Shown here piece after piece: positions 54,761 to 64,000 of a stretch of DNA of 64,000 bases; position 1 is the first letter of the stretch, and every line of letters starts with the position of its first letter. The notes below the pieces were generated by a model, which did no database searches, had not been told where the DNA came from, and saw only the letters and a program-made list of their open reading frames with translations. Made by a program: the position numbers and the translations under genes. This DNA is from Buxus sempervirens (taxonomy: Eukaryota > Streptophyta > Magnoliopsida > Buxales > Buxaceae). The DNA is taken from NCBI GenBank assembly GCA_947561395.2, contig OX387195.1:1185501-1249500 (forward strand), given 5' to 3'.

Positions 54761-56401
54761 TGTAGACACCACAAATTGCACTACAAAATGAGAAAATAAT
54801 GAAAACATTAATTGGAAGTTAAAACAGCCAAAAAAGCATGAAAATCAATAATTAGAGCCTAGACCGTATTACCACTACGGGTTGAGCATACCCGAAGTTT
54901 GAATACGAGCACGCAGCGCCCGTAGTAAATATACGGACATCGTTGGACCGTAAATCATTTACGGGCACATTAGACTCGTGCGAGTTTTATTCTTTTCTCA
55001 ATTTATGAGCCTTATCTTTAGTCCAATATCCCTTTAAATGAGCGAATTATTTATTTTATTCGTGCGAAATATCTTTGTGGATAAAGGATGGGCATGATCT
55101 TGTGTTTAACTCAAACTGAAACTCTATCTTGCCAAACCTTGGACCAACCATACCCCTGTGTTTGCCTATAAATAGAGGGTCTTTCCTCAAGCAAAGGGCC
55201 ACGAAAATTTGAAGTCTAAGAAGCTCCAAGAGAAGAGAGGAATCCCTGCTGCCCTGCTTGCTCAATCCAGGTAAATCCCTTTTCCCTTTTATTTTCTGTC
55301 TTCAATTCTAGAAGTAATAGGATCATCTCTATTGCTGTAGAATAAGGCTATCTTTTGTATCTAGTATTCCTAAACTTGCCTCTAAGTACCTCAAGAGTCT
55401 CTCTAGCCGTAAAACGTGAAGAGAGAGCTAGGGGAAAAGAGAATATGTGGATTCGTAGGGTAGACCCCCATGTGCTCTAATCTGTGAGATGTGGCTGTTT
55501 TGGATATCTTGATCATGTTTTAATGCTTTTTATGATTAATCTGAATGAATAACATGAATCTATGATGTTTATAGCATGAGATCCCCACTTTTTCTAAAAT
55601 TTGGATTTTCCACATATTTGCACCTACAGTACTGTTTTTGTGAATTTTGTGATATTAGGCTAAGATCTTGGATTTATCATGATCAATATAATAGATCTGG
55701 ATCCAGAAGCCTGAAAATAAATTCTAGGGTTTCATGATATGGTTTTTAAATAGTTTTTCATTATTGAGAGAAGACCCTACGGTCTAAGTTCTCCCCTTTT
55801 GATGTTCTTCATCAATGTGGGTATTTTTGGTTTTGATTTCTTGATTTAATGTGAAATATGGGCTATATCTATGTCCTGGACTGTTCAAGTTCAATTTTGA
55901 AATATTTTATAAAAATCATATTTTTCCAGATTTCTAGAATTTGACTTGAAGCCAGATTTTTGGATTTTTCACTTTAAATTGATTTTATCTTAATTTTATT
56001 TTGATCATGAAACCCTAGGAATGGTATGATCATATTTGAAAGTTCTGGATTAATCAGACTATTCATATGAAAAAACCATATATTTTTGTCTTTTTGTGAT
56101 CTTTCATGATTTTTATAGCAAGTCTTTTTTTCTTTGTAAAACATGAACAAATACCTGACAACCACCTTATGTGGATGAATAGGGGTGCCTAACACCTTCC
56201 CCTGTTCATAACCTAATCCCCTTACCCATCTCTAGTTGTTTTTTTTAGGAGGGTTATTTTTACCCTAAAATTGCCTTTTGTGCTTATTTAATATTTTGGT
56301 GTCCATTCACACCTAAATTGAATGGTGGCGACTCTTTGTTTAATTTAATCCCGTGTGATGATTGAGGAAGTCATTGGATTTGATTTTTCCCATGTCTCAC
56401 A
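54761..56401 (+). repeat. 3' LTR of the Tat element
   Basis: It is 1641 bp, TGTAGACACC to TCTCACA, nearly identical to the split 5' LTR. The palindrome cluster is at about 54863-54966 and the TATA box at 55167-55174. It is uninterrupted. Confidence 0.95.
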
Positions 56402-56889
56402 AGGATTTATATATCAGAGTGAAGGAAAACATGAAATAAACATATACCATAAAATCAGAGTAAAATAAAACCCAACTCAATATCTCTTACCATATACCAG
56501 AAACTAAACTTACATAAACCAAGCATCTACCCTCTAGTATCGTTCTCTCCAAGAGAGGCTGAAAACAAAACAAAACAGAATGAGATACGAATATCCCAAC
56601 AAGTAGTACATGCATGCTCAAATACCTTTTAGAGTTATAAAACATGGATCAATTATAAACCATAGAGCAGTGATGATAACACTGATAATCCGAATAATCC
56701 TATGATAATCCAGTGATCAAATACGATACAAATCCGTATATTCTGTCATGTAGATCAAATCAGTAGTATCAATAAATTACATGAATAACTATAAAACTAA
56801 GTATAACCATGTAACCACGTGTCAACGAAACTGATTTTTCCAAAAACAACCCAAATAGATATAACTCCGATCTTAACAAGTGTCAACAT

Positions 56890-57360
56890 AGACAATAGCC
56901 ACATCATAGTCAATTCCACGCCTCCATATGTATATTCGGTCTATTCAGGGTTTCAGATATTGAAATGACAGCCTACTCCAGGTTTCGTCATCCAATGCTA
57001 ACATACTCTCGGTTTCAGCATTGACACCACCGAACTACTCATAGTGTTGGTGCTGCTCTACACCGATGGTGGAGATACAAATACCAATAAAACAAATACT
57101 GATAAACTAGTTGACAAAACATCTCATGCCAAATCAAGTCTTAACATAGGCCAATGTCATGTAATTCACTTTAATTGATTAATCAACATGTCGGAGTGAC
57201 ATCCACACCTCCATGTACACAGTTCGGCCTACTCAGCATTTCGATACTCTGAAATGACGGCCTATTCAGGGTTTTATCATCCAATGCCAGCATACTCCGG
57301 GTTTTGGCATTGACAACCCGGCCTATTCTAGGTTTCGAGTTGCTCTACACCGGTCGTGGC
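56890..57360. repeat. Minisatellite in the chromovirus 3' LTR
   Basis: Units of the type GACGGCCTATTCAGGGTTT and CATACTCCGGGTTTTGGCAT recur, with two long-range copies (about 56930-57060 and 57205-57360). It occupies the same LTR position as the CCGAGTACACGG repeats of the other LTRs. Confidence 0.8.
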
Positions 57361-59088
57361 AACACTCATGGTCATGCAATTACATCAATAAAGTCAACAC
57401 ATTACATTACTAAGCTTAAGTCATGGATCCAAGGCAAGCTAGACCAATAGCTTGTAACCAAATCAACAAGTAATCAAATGAGTTCAATCCAAAACCATGG
57501 GTCAATCATGACCAAATCCACTCCATCATGGAGGATCACAAGTTCATGCATTTCAAGGCGAATAACATTTTCAAACCAGATTGTATAACAAATCATTCAT
57601 GATAATAAACCAATATTCCGAATCTGAAGAAAATAACTCACCATAAAACAAATCCCATGCAAGTACCAATCAAATCTTATATATAAACAAAGTGATTCAA
57701 ATATAGTGCAAAACACTAATTTTCCAAATCTAACCAGAACCTGTTCTTAGAGAATTAGTAACTTACAACTAGTCTGGACAATAGAGTTACTTAGGTAGAA
57801 ATCCTTAGAATCCTTACATGTGAAATTGGAAACATAAGATCTTTTTAAAACCCAAAATTGAACTAATTTAGAGGAAAAGGTGGACAAATATTTAATATGA
57901 ACTTTTTCTTACAATTGGCCTTCAAAGACACCTTAAGAATGATCTTAGAGAGATGTTACAGGTGGTGGAATCAAAATAAAATCATCCTATAATGATTTGG
58001 AACTGAAAGTCTCTTTAGAACCTATTTTAGTAGAATATGCACAAACTCTTCATTATAATGAATTTTAATATAATTCATATGCAAGCACTTCCTAAATACC
58101 TAAATCTTATTTGTACATTGGTTGGATTTGATTAAAAACAATTCCGTAGTCGAAAACACCTCAAGTAAGAAATTCCAGATTTTTTGTCAAGGGCGCTCGA
58201 CCTAACACTCGAGCGTCCTTGTAGGCGTTTATGTAAATCTGAATCAGCAAACGGACGCTCAGCATAACGCTCAAGCGTCATTGCATGCACTCGGCTTACT
58301 GACTTTTGACAAATTTCGGGTTTTGAGAAATTTTATACACACAGGCGGGGCACTTGGGATTGCGCTCGAGCGCGATTCCGAGCGCTCGGCCAAAACCCCA
58401 ACTCGTGACAGATTTTCCAGATTTCTGAATTTTTCGAGAAATGAACTACCAAAACCTAATTTAATTCTTCTCAAACTATGCAAACATATTCTAAATCATT
58501 CATAGGAACTTTATAGTTTATCCAACAACAATTTATCAGATAATTCTTATCAGATCTATAGTTGTTCTTCAAATAACTCAAAAACACCCAAATCTGAATT
58601 TCAAACCCCCAATCTCGAATTCAATGCAATAAATCCACGAAATTTAGCACGAATTGATTAAGAAGGGTGCTACTTACCTCCATGAAGCTTAGGTTTGCTC
58701 CTAGAAGGTCTGAATTTCCAGATCTCCTTCTCCACGATCAAATCGCGCCTTTATCTACTGAAGTTCCGAAAATTACAAGAAGCAATTCCAGATTTGATTA
58801 GATCTTACCAATGCCTTATCAATTCACTGTAATAATCATAAATCAAATATTAAATCACCTCCTACCTAATTCCCCTTTGAATCTGGACGAAAATCCTCAC
58901 TGTTCTTAGTTGAAATCAATTTTTCTAAGCTGAATTCACCTATAATTCTTCTCAACAGCAATCGGCCATGAAATCTCCTTCTCTTCTCTTTAGATCTCCT
59001 CCTCAGATCTCATCCTAGCTACTGTTTCCAAATTCTTCTAATGAGTTCTCCAAAATTCTCCCAACTAACCAAACTAAATAACTAACTA

Positions 59089-62000
59089 TGTAAAATCCCG
59101 AATTTTTAATAAAATTAAAATTTTGAATTTATGAGTGTTAATTTATTTAATTAGTGGAAAATTTCAGAAATGGAGAAAAGGAAGTTATTTAGGGTAAAAT
59201 TTCAAATTAGTGTTAAGAATTATTAAAGATTATAAATTGGTCATTTAAGTTTCATTGGTTGGGCTCTGATGGTTCGGTGGTGTAGCAAGCAAGGGTATTA
59301 TGGGAATTTCAGAGATTCACTGAAAAAGATGTTACTTAAGATAAGTAGTTGTTATATGTTACAGCAAAGTGATTAATAATAATCTATTTTAATTTAAGTG
59401 TTTTAATTAAAATGATAGTGCTAGTGTAGGCTAGTGGTGGAGTTACAAGTCTTTAATCAAGTGGTTAAGAGATTGACCATGTAGAGAATTTCTGTGGGTG
59501 AGCAACTAGCAAGTCATGAAGAGTTTAAAGTGACTGGCGGCAACTATATATAGCTGCCAAGAATTCAGTCAGGAGGATTTGTTTCTTGGTCGAAATTTCT
59601 AGAGCCTTTGAGAAGGAAGAGGAGATATGGAGCTAGGGCTTTGAAGGAGAGCATTCGTGTAAGAAAGAAAGAGGAGAAAGTGGTGTGGTTGCTGAGTTGA
59701 TCCAAGAGAAAGAAGAAGTTCCAAAGGCTATTCACGACTGGAAATTTCTGGAGAATGGAGTGTTTGATTAGATCAAATGGAGATCAGGTAAGAGAAATTC
59801 TAATCTGAATTTCGCGATTAATTGATGAAGAGAATTGAATTAAACTTAGATCTAATTAGATCTGGTTCAGTGGTTGATTAGAGGAGAATGGGAGAAGAAT
59901 TTCGATCGGATGAGATCTAGAGCTTGAGCTAAACTAGAAGTTGAATCTGAACTTAATTAAAGGTAAGTGGCACTGGATTTCTACCTAGTTTTGCGACCGA
60001 TTGCATAAATTGATTTGGATCTATATGCTGTAAATTGAGATCATCGTTTGAAAACTGATTTTTCAAGTTAATTTTCAATTTGGAGCATGATCTTAATAGA
60101 ATTAAATCCAATTTGATTTTAAATGATTGTTAGAGGTGTTATGAGTTGGATTAGCTAGGTTAGAGTTTTAATTTTTGGTCAGTCATAGTGAAATTGAATT
60201 AACAGTGAGCAAATTTGATGTCGGAGATTCAGGGGGGGTATGCGCTGAGTGCCACCTACTGACATTGCTCGGCGGTACTCAGCGGTAGTTAAATATTTTG
60301 GATGCGCTGAGTTGTGCCTACTATTGCCTACTGGCAACAGGTCAGCGCACCTTCCAAAGAATTCCGAAAAGTGCAAAATGTTGTATTGGGTTGGATTTCT
60401 TGATCTTATTTGTTCAAAAACTTATCTAAGAGTTAAATTAAGATGCTAGAACTCTTTAGAAGTGATTATAACCTACTGAATTTACACCAACAATTATTGG
60501 GAGAATCTTAAGTGAGTAAAAGGTTGAATTTAAGGTATTTTTCAATTGGATTAGTTGTAGTTAGTGTAACTAAGTTCAGAAGTTAATGGATTCCTATTCT
60601 TAAACCAAATTACTGTTGTAGGATAGCAAGACAAGTATTGCTCGGTTGCTGGAGAGAATATTAACTAGTGGTTTAAAATAAGACTAATTATAAGAAATAC
60701 TATAGAATTTCTTAGAGGGCTGTTGAGGATGATTTAACAAATAAAATTCAGATTCTCATCTTCTATCTTTTAGTCTTAGAATTTTCTGAGGTTGATCATG
60801 ATCTGAACAGATTAAGAGATGAATATCTAGTAGGCAAACGATAAGTCTTAGCAAGGATTATTAAGAAATTAGTTTGCAAAACCTTTATTCCATCGAATAG
60901 AAATATTTGAGCATAACTTTACTAATTTCAACTACTTTGAAAACCTTGTTTTGTTACTGATTTTCAGATTGAGACACCATTTAAATTGAGTTCTTATTTA
61001 ATTTGATATGCTGGACATAATTGATAAAAGGGTTTTATTGGAGTTATGTGTTTACCGGATTGGTTTGAATATTGATCTTCGGTTTGAAAATTACATTTGG
61101 AGTTCATGGAGTGTTGTTTTGGTCCTGAGTGGCTTGTGATCAGAAGATTTGGTTCTAGATTTGTGAGATCAGAGGTTGGTCTATTTGCTACCAGAGGTTG
61201 GTTTAATTGTTGAATTTATTTTGTTTTGGTCTAGCTTGTCCTGGATCCAGAGTCTAAGCTTAGTAATGTGATGTGTTGACTTTATTGCTGTAATTGCATG
61301 TCCATGAGTATTGCCATGACCAGGGTATAGCAGCCCGTGATCCTTGGTAGGCCGGGTCGTCAATGCTGAAACCCGGAGTAGGCTGGCATTGCATGACAAA
61401 GTCCCTGGGTAGGCAGTTATTTCAGAGTTCCGAGTCTATGTTGACCAGACTATGTACCAGGAGGCTTGGATGTCGCTCTGGCATGCGAATTACCCAATAT
61501 AAGTGAACTTCATGACACTGGCCTTGATGATTTGGTTTTATCGGTAATTGAATTTCCAATTTGTCCGGGGTGACCCATGATAAACACTCCAATTGGTTTT
61601 GAGTGGCCCATGAGAAACACTCAGCTTTTTGAAAATTATGATTTCATCAAAGATGTTTTGATTTGAGAAATATCTATTAGATTCTTTTGAGATAAATGGT
61701 TTTCATCGAGACAAGGTTTATGATTACATTGGATTTCATGAATATTCAGATTATTTGACATCGATATTACAAACTGACTTACATGTTCAATTTCATTGGC
61801 TATATCATATTTATCTGTTATATTATTGTGGGATTAGTCTGATTAATCGTGTTATCGCCATCGTTATTTGTGTATTATTCGATTCATGCTTTATAACTAT
61901 GCAAAATGTATTTATGCATGCATGTGTTGCTTACTGGGATATTCGTATCTCATTCCGTATTGTTTTGTTTTGTTTTCAGCTACTCTTGGAGAGGACGATA

Positions 62001-62205
62001 CCTGCGGGTAGTTGCTTAGTTAAGTGATTTTAGCGTTGTATTGCTGTAATTATTATTTTAGTTTGGGTTTGTAGCGCACTCTGATTATCTAATTGTTGTT
62101 TCATTCATGTTTTTCTTTCACTCTGATATATTGATCTTGTGTGAAAAATTAACCTTCGGAAACGAGTTACGATTTTATTACGTAACCCGGATCTGGGGCG
62201 TTACA
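59089..62205 (+). repeat. Solo LTR (chromovirus type, 3.1 kb) with TSD AACTA
   Basis: It starts TGTAAAATCCCG and ends GATCTGGGGCGTTACA; AACTA flanks it (59084-59088 and 62206-62210). It inserted into another chromovirus LTR in opposite orientation. TATA-type TATATATAG is at 59545-59552, a cluster of GCGCTGAGT and CTACTG words at about 60240-60355, and a GGTAGGC minisatellite at about 61340-61415. Its end is much like the minus-strand LTR at 17810. Confidence 0.94.
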
Positions 62206-62218
62206 AACTAACCTTCTC

Positions 62219-62226
62219 TATTTATA
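62219..62226 (-). promoter_or_regulatory. TATA box of the chromovirus 3' LTR
   Basis: The minus strand reads TATAAATA in TTGAGTATAAATAGAGAAGG. Confidence 0.65.
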
Positions 62227-62791
62227 CTCAAGTGTTTGCCGCCCATTCTCTTTTCAAACACTAATGATCTATTGCCTTGTCACACCACCAATCTCCCCTA
62301 CATATCCAAACCCAATTCGATAATAGATCATGTGAATTAATACTAATTATTAATATTATTTAATTATAATAACTTATTTACCTAATTTAGATAAATCCCC
62401 ATATTTACTAAATTCTCCTCATTCAATTTTCTGAAAATTCTAAAAGTAACCTGATGATCCCCTAGATGCTCCACCATTGAATAACCTACAAATCACTAAT
62501 TTGAACTACTTAATGAATTTTATGGCTAACATGCTAAGTCACTTCACCCAATTCTACATGGTTAACCAATCAAAGCCTTAGTAAATTAAGACTAAATGAC
62601 CATTTGCTTCTATGCCTTTCTACAATATCAATTAAACACAACCTAACCACTTATCTAAAATTTATAATTTCTTTTCATTAAAATTTTCAATTTACACTCT
62701 TTCTCGCTTTCCTAAATCAATTAATACATGATCAATAGGCTTTATTAATAAAATCCAATTTTTAATAATATTAAAAATTCGGGATTTTACA

Positions 62792-62802
62792 TTCTCCCCT
62801 TC
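62792..62802 (-). promoter_or_regulatory. Polypurine tract of the chromovirus
   Basis: The minus strand reads GAAGGGGAGAA directly before the LTR start TGTAAAATCCCG, which shows that the LTR to its left is the 3' LTR. Confidence 0.85.
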
Positions 62803-63371
62803 TACAAATCAATTTCGCCCTCGAAATTTACCTCATGAGGTGATAAACAATTCCGGGTATTTCTTTTTCATGTCATCTTCATTTTCCCCAAGTGGCTTCT
62901 TCGGTAGTATGATTTTTGCCATAGAATCTTCACAAGCAAAATCACCTTTGTTTGTATGATTTGTTCACGACAATCTAAAATCTGAACCGGTCTTTTCTTG
63001 TATGAAATATCCTCACGAATGAACAAAGGCTTATAGTCAATCACATGGCTAGGATCCGGAATGTATCGACGTAGAATGGAAATATGAAATATATCATGCA
63101 CTCCTGCTAAATGGGTTGGCAAAGCTAGTCGATATGCCACTGGGCTAACTTCCTTTACAATCTCAAACAGCCCAATAAATCTAGGAGACAATTTCCCTTT
63201 CTTTTCAACCTCATAACGCCCTTGGAAGGTGAAATTTTCAGAAATATAAGGTCTCCAACCTCAAATTTCAATTCACGTCGCCTAGTATCTGCATAACTCT
63301 TCTGTCGGCTCTAAGCAGTCAATAGACATTGTCTAATTTGATTCATCTTTTCCACACTGTCCTGTATAATC
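62803..63371 (-). pseudogene. Chromovirus integrase C-terminus and chromodomain, broken and truncated
   Basis: Reading leftward from 63371 the text gives a QIIQDSVEKMNQIRQCLLTA-type integrase segment with an in-frame TAG, then SRQKSYADTRRRELKFEVGD, then SPRFIGLFEIVKEVSPVAYR, HLAGVHDIFHISILRRYIPD, REDISYKKRPVQILD and LLVKILW, the usual integrase tail and chromodomain of Tekay/Del-type chromoviruses. At least two frameshifts are seen (near 63210 and near 62890). Upstream pol is absent because the sequence is cut at 63371 by an LTR fragment. Confidence 0.88.
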
Positions 63372-63507
63372 TGGGGTCAAAAATACTACTTCTCACCAAT
63401 CTCCACTCAACAAATTTCCACTATTTTATTTCCACTTTATTTATACCTTTATTTTCTTTTATTTATTTATGCCTTAATTATTATCCAAAACTTCGGGGTC
63501 TTACAAT
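63372..63507 (-). repeat. 5' fragment of an LTR like 14111-16962
   Basis: The minus strand starts TGTAAGACCCCGAAG and matches the first roughly 90 bp of the LTR at 14111 (GGATAATAATTAAGGCATAA). Only about 136 bp remain; the rest was lost at the junction with the chromovirus pol remnant. Confidence 0.8.
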
Positions 63508-64000
63508 CTAGTCTAAGAACAACTGTCATATCTGATTCTAATGTCATCACCCTCATGGTGGAAATACACAAGACCTCACCATCATGGTGGAAACGAATAT
63601 AATCTAATCTGAGAACCGCTGCCATATCTGATACCCATGTCATCACCCTCATGGTGGAAATACATAAGACCTCACCCTCATGGTGGAAATAGAGTTGCTG
63701 CAACACATTCCCTCATGGAAAGGCCTCTTCATCATAGAGGAAAGGCATTAAAGAGACTAGACTTAATCCAACAAAGTTAGACAGACTTCACTTACTAGCT
63801 AAATTATGGATTCATAATAAGCTAAACGCACTAGACACTAAAAACAAAATCAAATATGATATCCAACAAGCACAAATCATCTCAATTAACTCATCCTGAG
63901 TACACGGGGCATCCCTGAGTACACAGAAGTATCGTCAACCCATGTATATGGGCATTACAATCCATCTCTCCAAGTACATGGAGGAAAAACCAATCCAAAT
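63508..64000 (-). repeat. Part of another chromovirus-type LTR with minisatellites, runs off the window
   Basis: Tandem CACCCTCATGGTGGAAATA units (about 63540-63690) are followed by CCTGAGTACACGGGGCATCC, CATGTATATGGGCATTACAATCC and CAAGTACATGGAGGAAAAACC, which match 18670-18800 of the LTR at 17810. The open frame over the first repeat is a repeat artefact. Confidence 0.8.

Larger units (their letters stand above)
26445..56401 (+). mobile_element. Tat/Ogre-lineage Ty3/gypsy element, host to two nested insertions
   Basis: The element has two LTRs starting TGTAGACACC (26445 and 54761) and ending TCTCACA (38906 and 56401), a primer-binding site, a long leader, gag-protease, RT-RNase H, a second (archaeal-type) RNase H, integrase, an antisense accessory ORF and a polypurine tract. 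Dual RNase H and a long 3' region are features of the Tat clade. The flanks GGGAT and AGGAT (26440-26444 and 56402-56406) match at 4 of 5. The copia element 26790-37594 and the solo LTR 47321-50076 lie inside. Without them the element is about 16 kb. Multiple stops and frameshifts make it non-autonomous. Confidence 0.92.
26368..62791 (-). repeat. 3' LTR of a minus-strand chromovirus, split by two later insertions
   Basis: The pieces are 26368-26444, 56402-59088 and 62206-62791, about 3.3 kb when the insertions are ignored. The plus strand starts TGTAACACCCTGGATCC and ends AAAAATTCGGGATTTTACA. A polypurine tract and integrase/chromodomain remnant lie right of 62791, so this is the 3' LTR of an element transcribed leftward. 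It holds a minus-strand TATA box (62219-62226), a palindrome cluster (about 58190-58400, with GCGCTCGAGCG words) and a GGCCTACTC minisatellite (about 56890-57360). The Tat element and the 59089 solo LTR inserted into it. Confidence 0.88.

Noticed and set aside
57950-58010. Possible match of GGTGGAATCAAA...TTTGGAAC to 4670-4730 in opposite LTR orientation
   Set aside because: The similarity is short and imperfect; it could be chance in A+T-rich DNA and cannot be judged by eye.
63467-63706. 79-residue minus-strand frame with an internal repeat
   Set aside because: It is the CCTCATGGTGGAAATA minisatellite within an LTR.
1-64000. tRNA, rRNA or other structural RNA genes
   Set aside because: None recognised; TGG-starting primer sites at 36369-36380 and 38909-38926 are tRNA-complementary sites, not tRNA genes.

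Overview
This window is nuclear DNA from a flowering plant, probably a eudicot, in a gene-poor, retrotransposon-packed region. The evidence is A+T-rich sequence, no intact cellular gene, plant-specific LTR-retrotransposon families (a SIRE-like Ty1/copia element, a Tat/Ogre-like Ty3/gypsy element and several Tekay/Del-like chromovirus LTRs of about 2.3 to 3.4 kb), GT-AG introns and TATA boxes of plant type. Species cannot be named from the sequence alone.

Left part (1 to 26.4 kb): a partial LTR (1-1760); a decayed Ty3/gypsy pol fragment (2660-6700) split by a solo LTR (3048-6370, TSD AAAGA); a truncated Tat-like LTR (8432 to about 9590); a solo LTR (10484-13885, TSD ATTAC) that itself carries a 644-bp hAT-like transposon with a perfect 8-bp TSD; a recombinant LTR pair (14111-17475); a solo LTR (17810-21158); and a broken minus-strand gene for a replication protein A 70 kDa-like (OB-fold, zinc-ribbon) protein (about 25810 down to 21509) with one exon split by a solo LTR (21881-24227, TSD AGTAT).

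Right part (26.4 to 64 kb): a deep nest. The outermost layer is the 3' LTR of a minus-strand chromovirus (26368-62791), followed by its polypurine tract and a chromodomain-bearing integrase end. Into this LTR went a Tat-lineage element (26445-56401) and, separately, a solo LTR (59089-62205, TSD AACTA). Into the Tat 5' LTR went a complete SIRE-like copia element (26790-37594, minus strand, TSD TTGTG). Into the Tat pol, between the second RNase H and integrase, went a solo LTR of a relative (47321-50076, TSD GAGAT). The boundaries rest on short direct repeats read from the sequence.

How the parts work together: each large element carries an accessory gene besides gag-pol. The copia element has a downstream sense ORF (28485-29624) preceded by what looks like a 5'-UTR intron. 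The Tat element has a spliced antisense ORF (54066-52295, intron 53189-53367) resembling plant mobile domain/DUF7745 proteins. In both elements a family-specific cluster of short palindromes (CGTTCGAACG in copia, TACGGGC/GCCCGTA in Tat) lies in the LTR upstream of the TATA box and again upstream of the accessory ORF. Related but differently worded palindrome clusters occur in nearly every other LTR in the window. This is the most interesting signal here, and it suggests self-directed regulation through element-specific binding sites; that function is inference. All the gag-pol genes carry nonsense codons, frameshifts or deletions, so no element here is autonomous as read.
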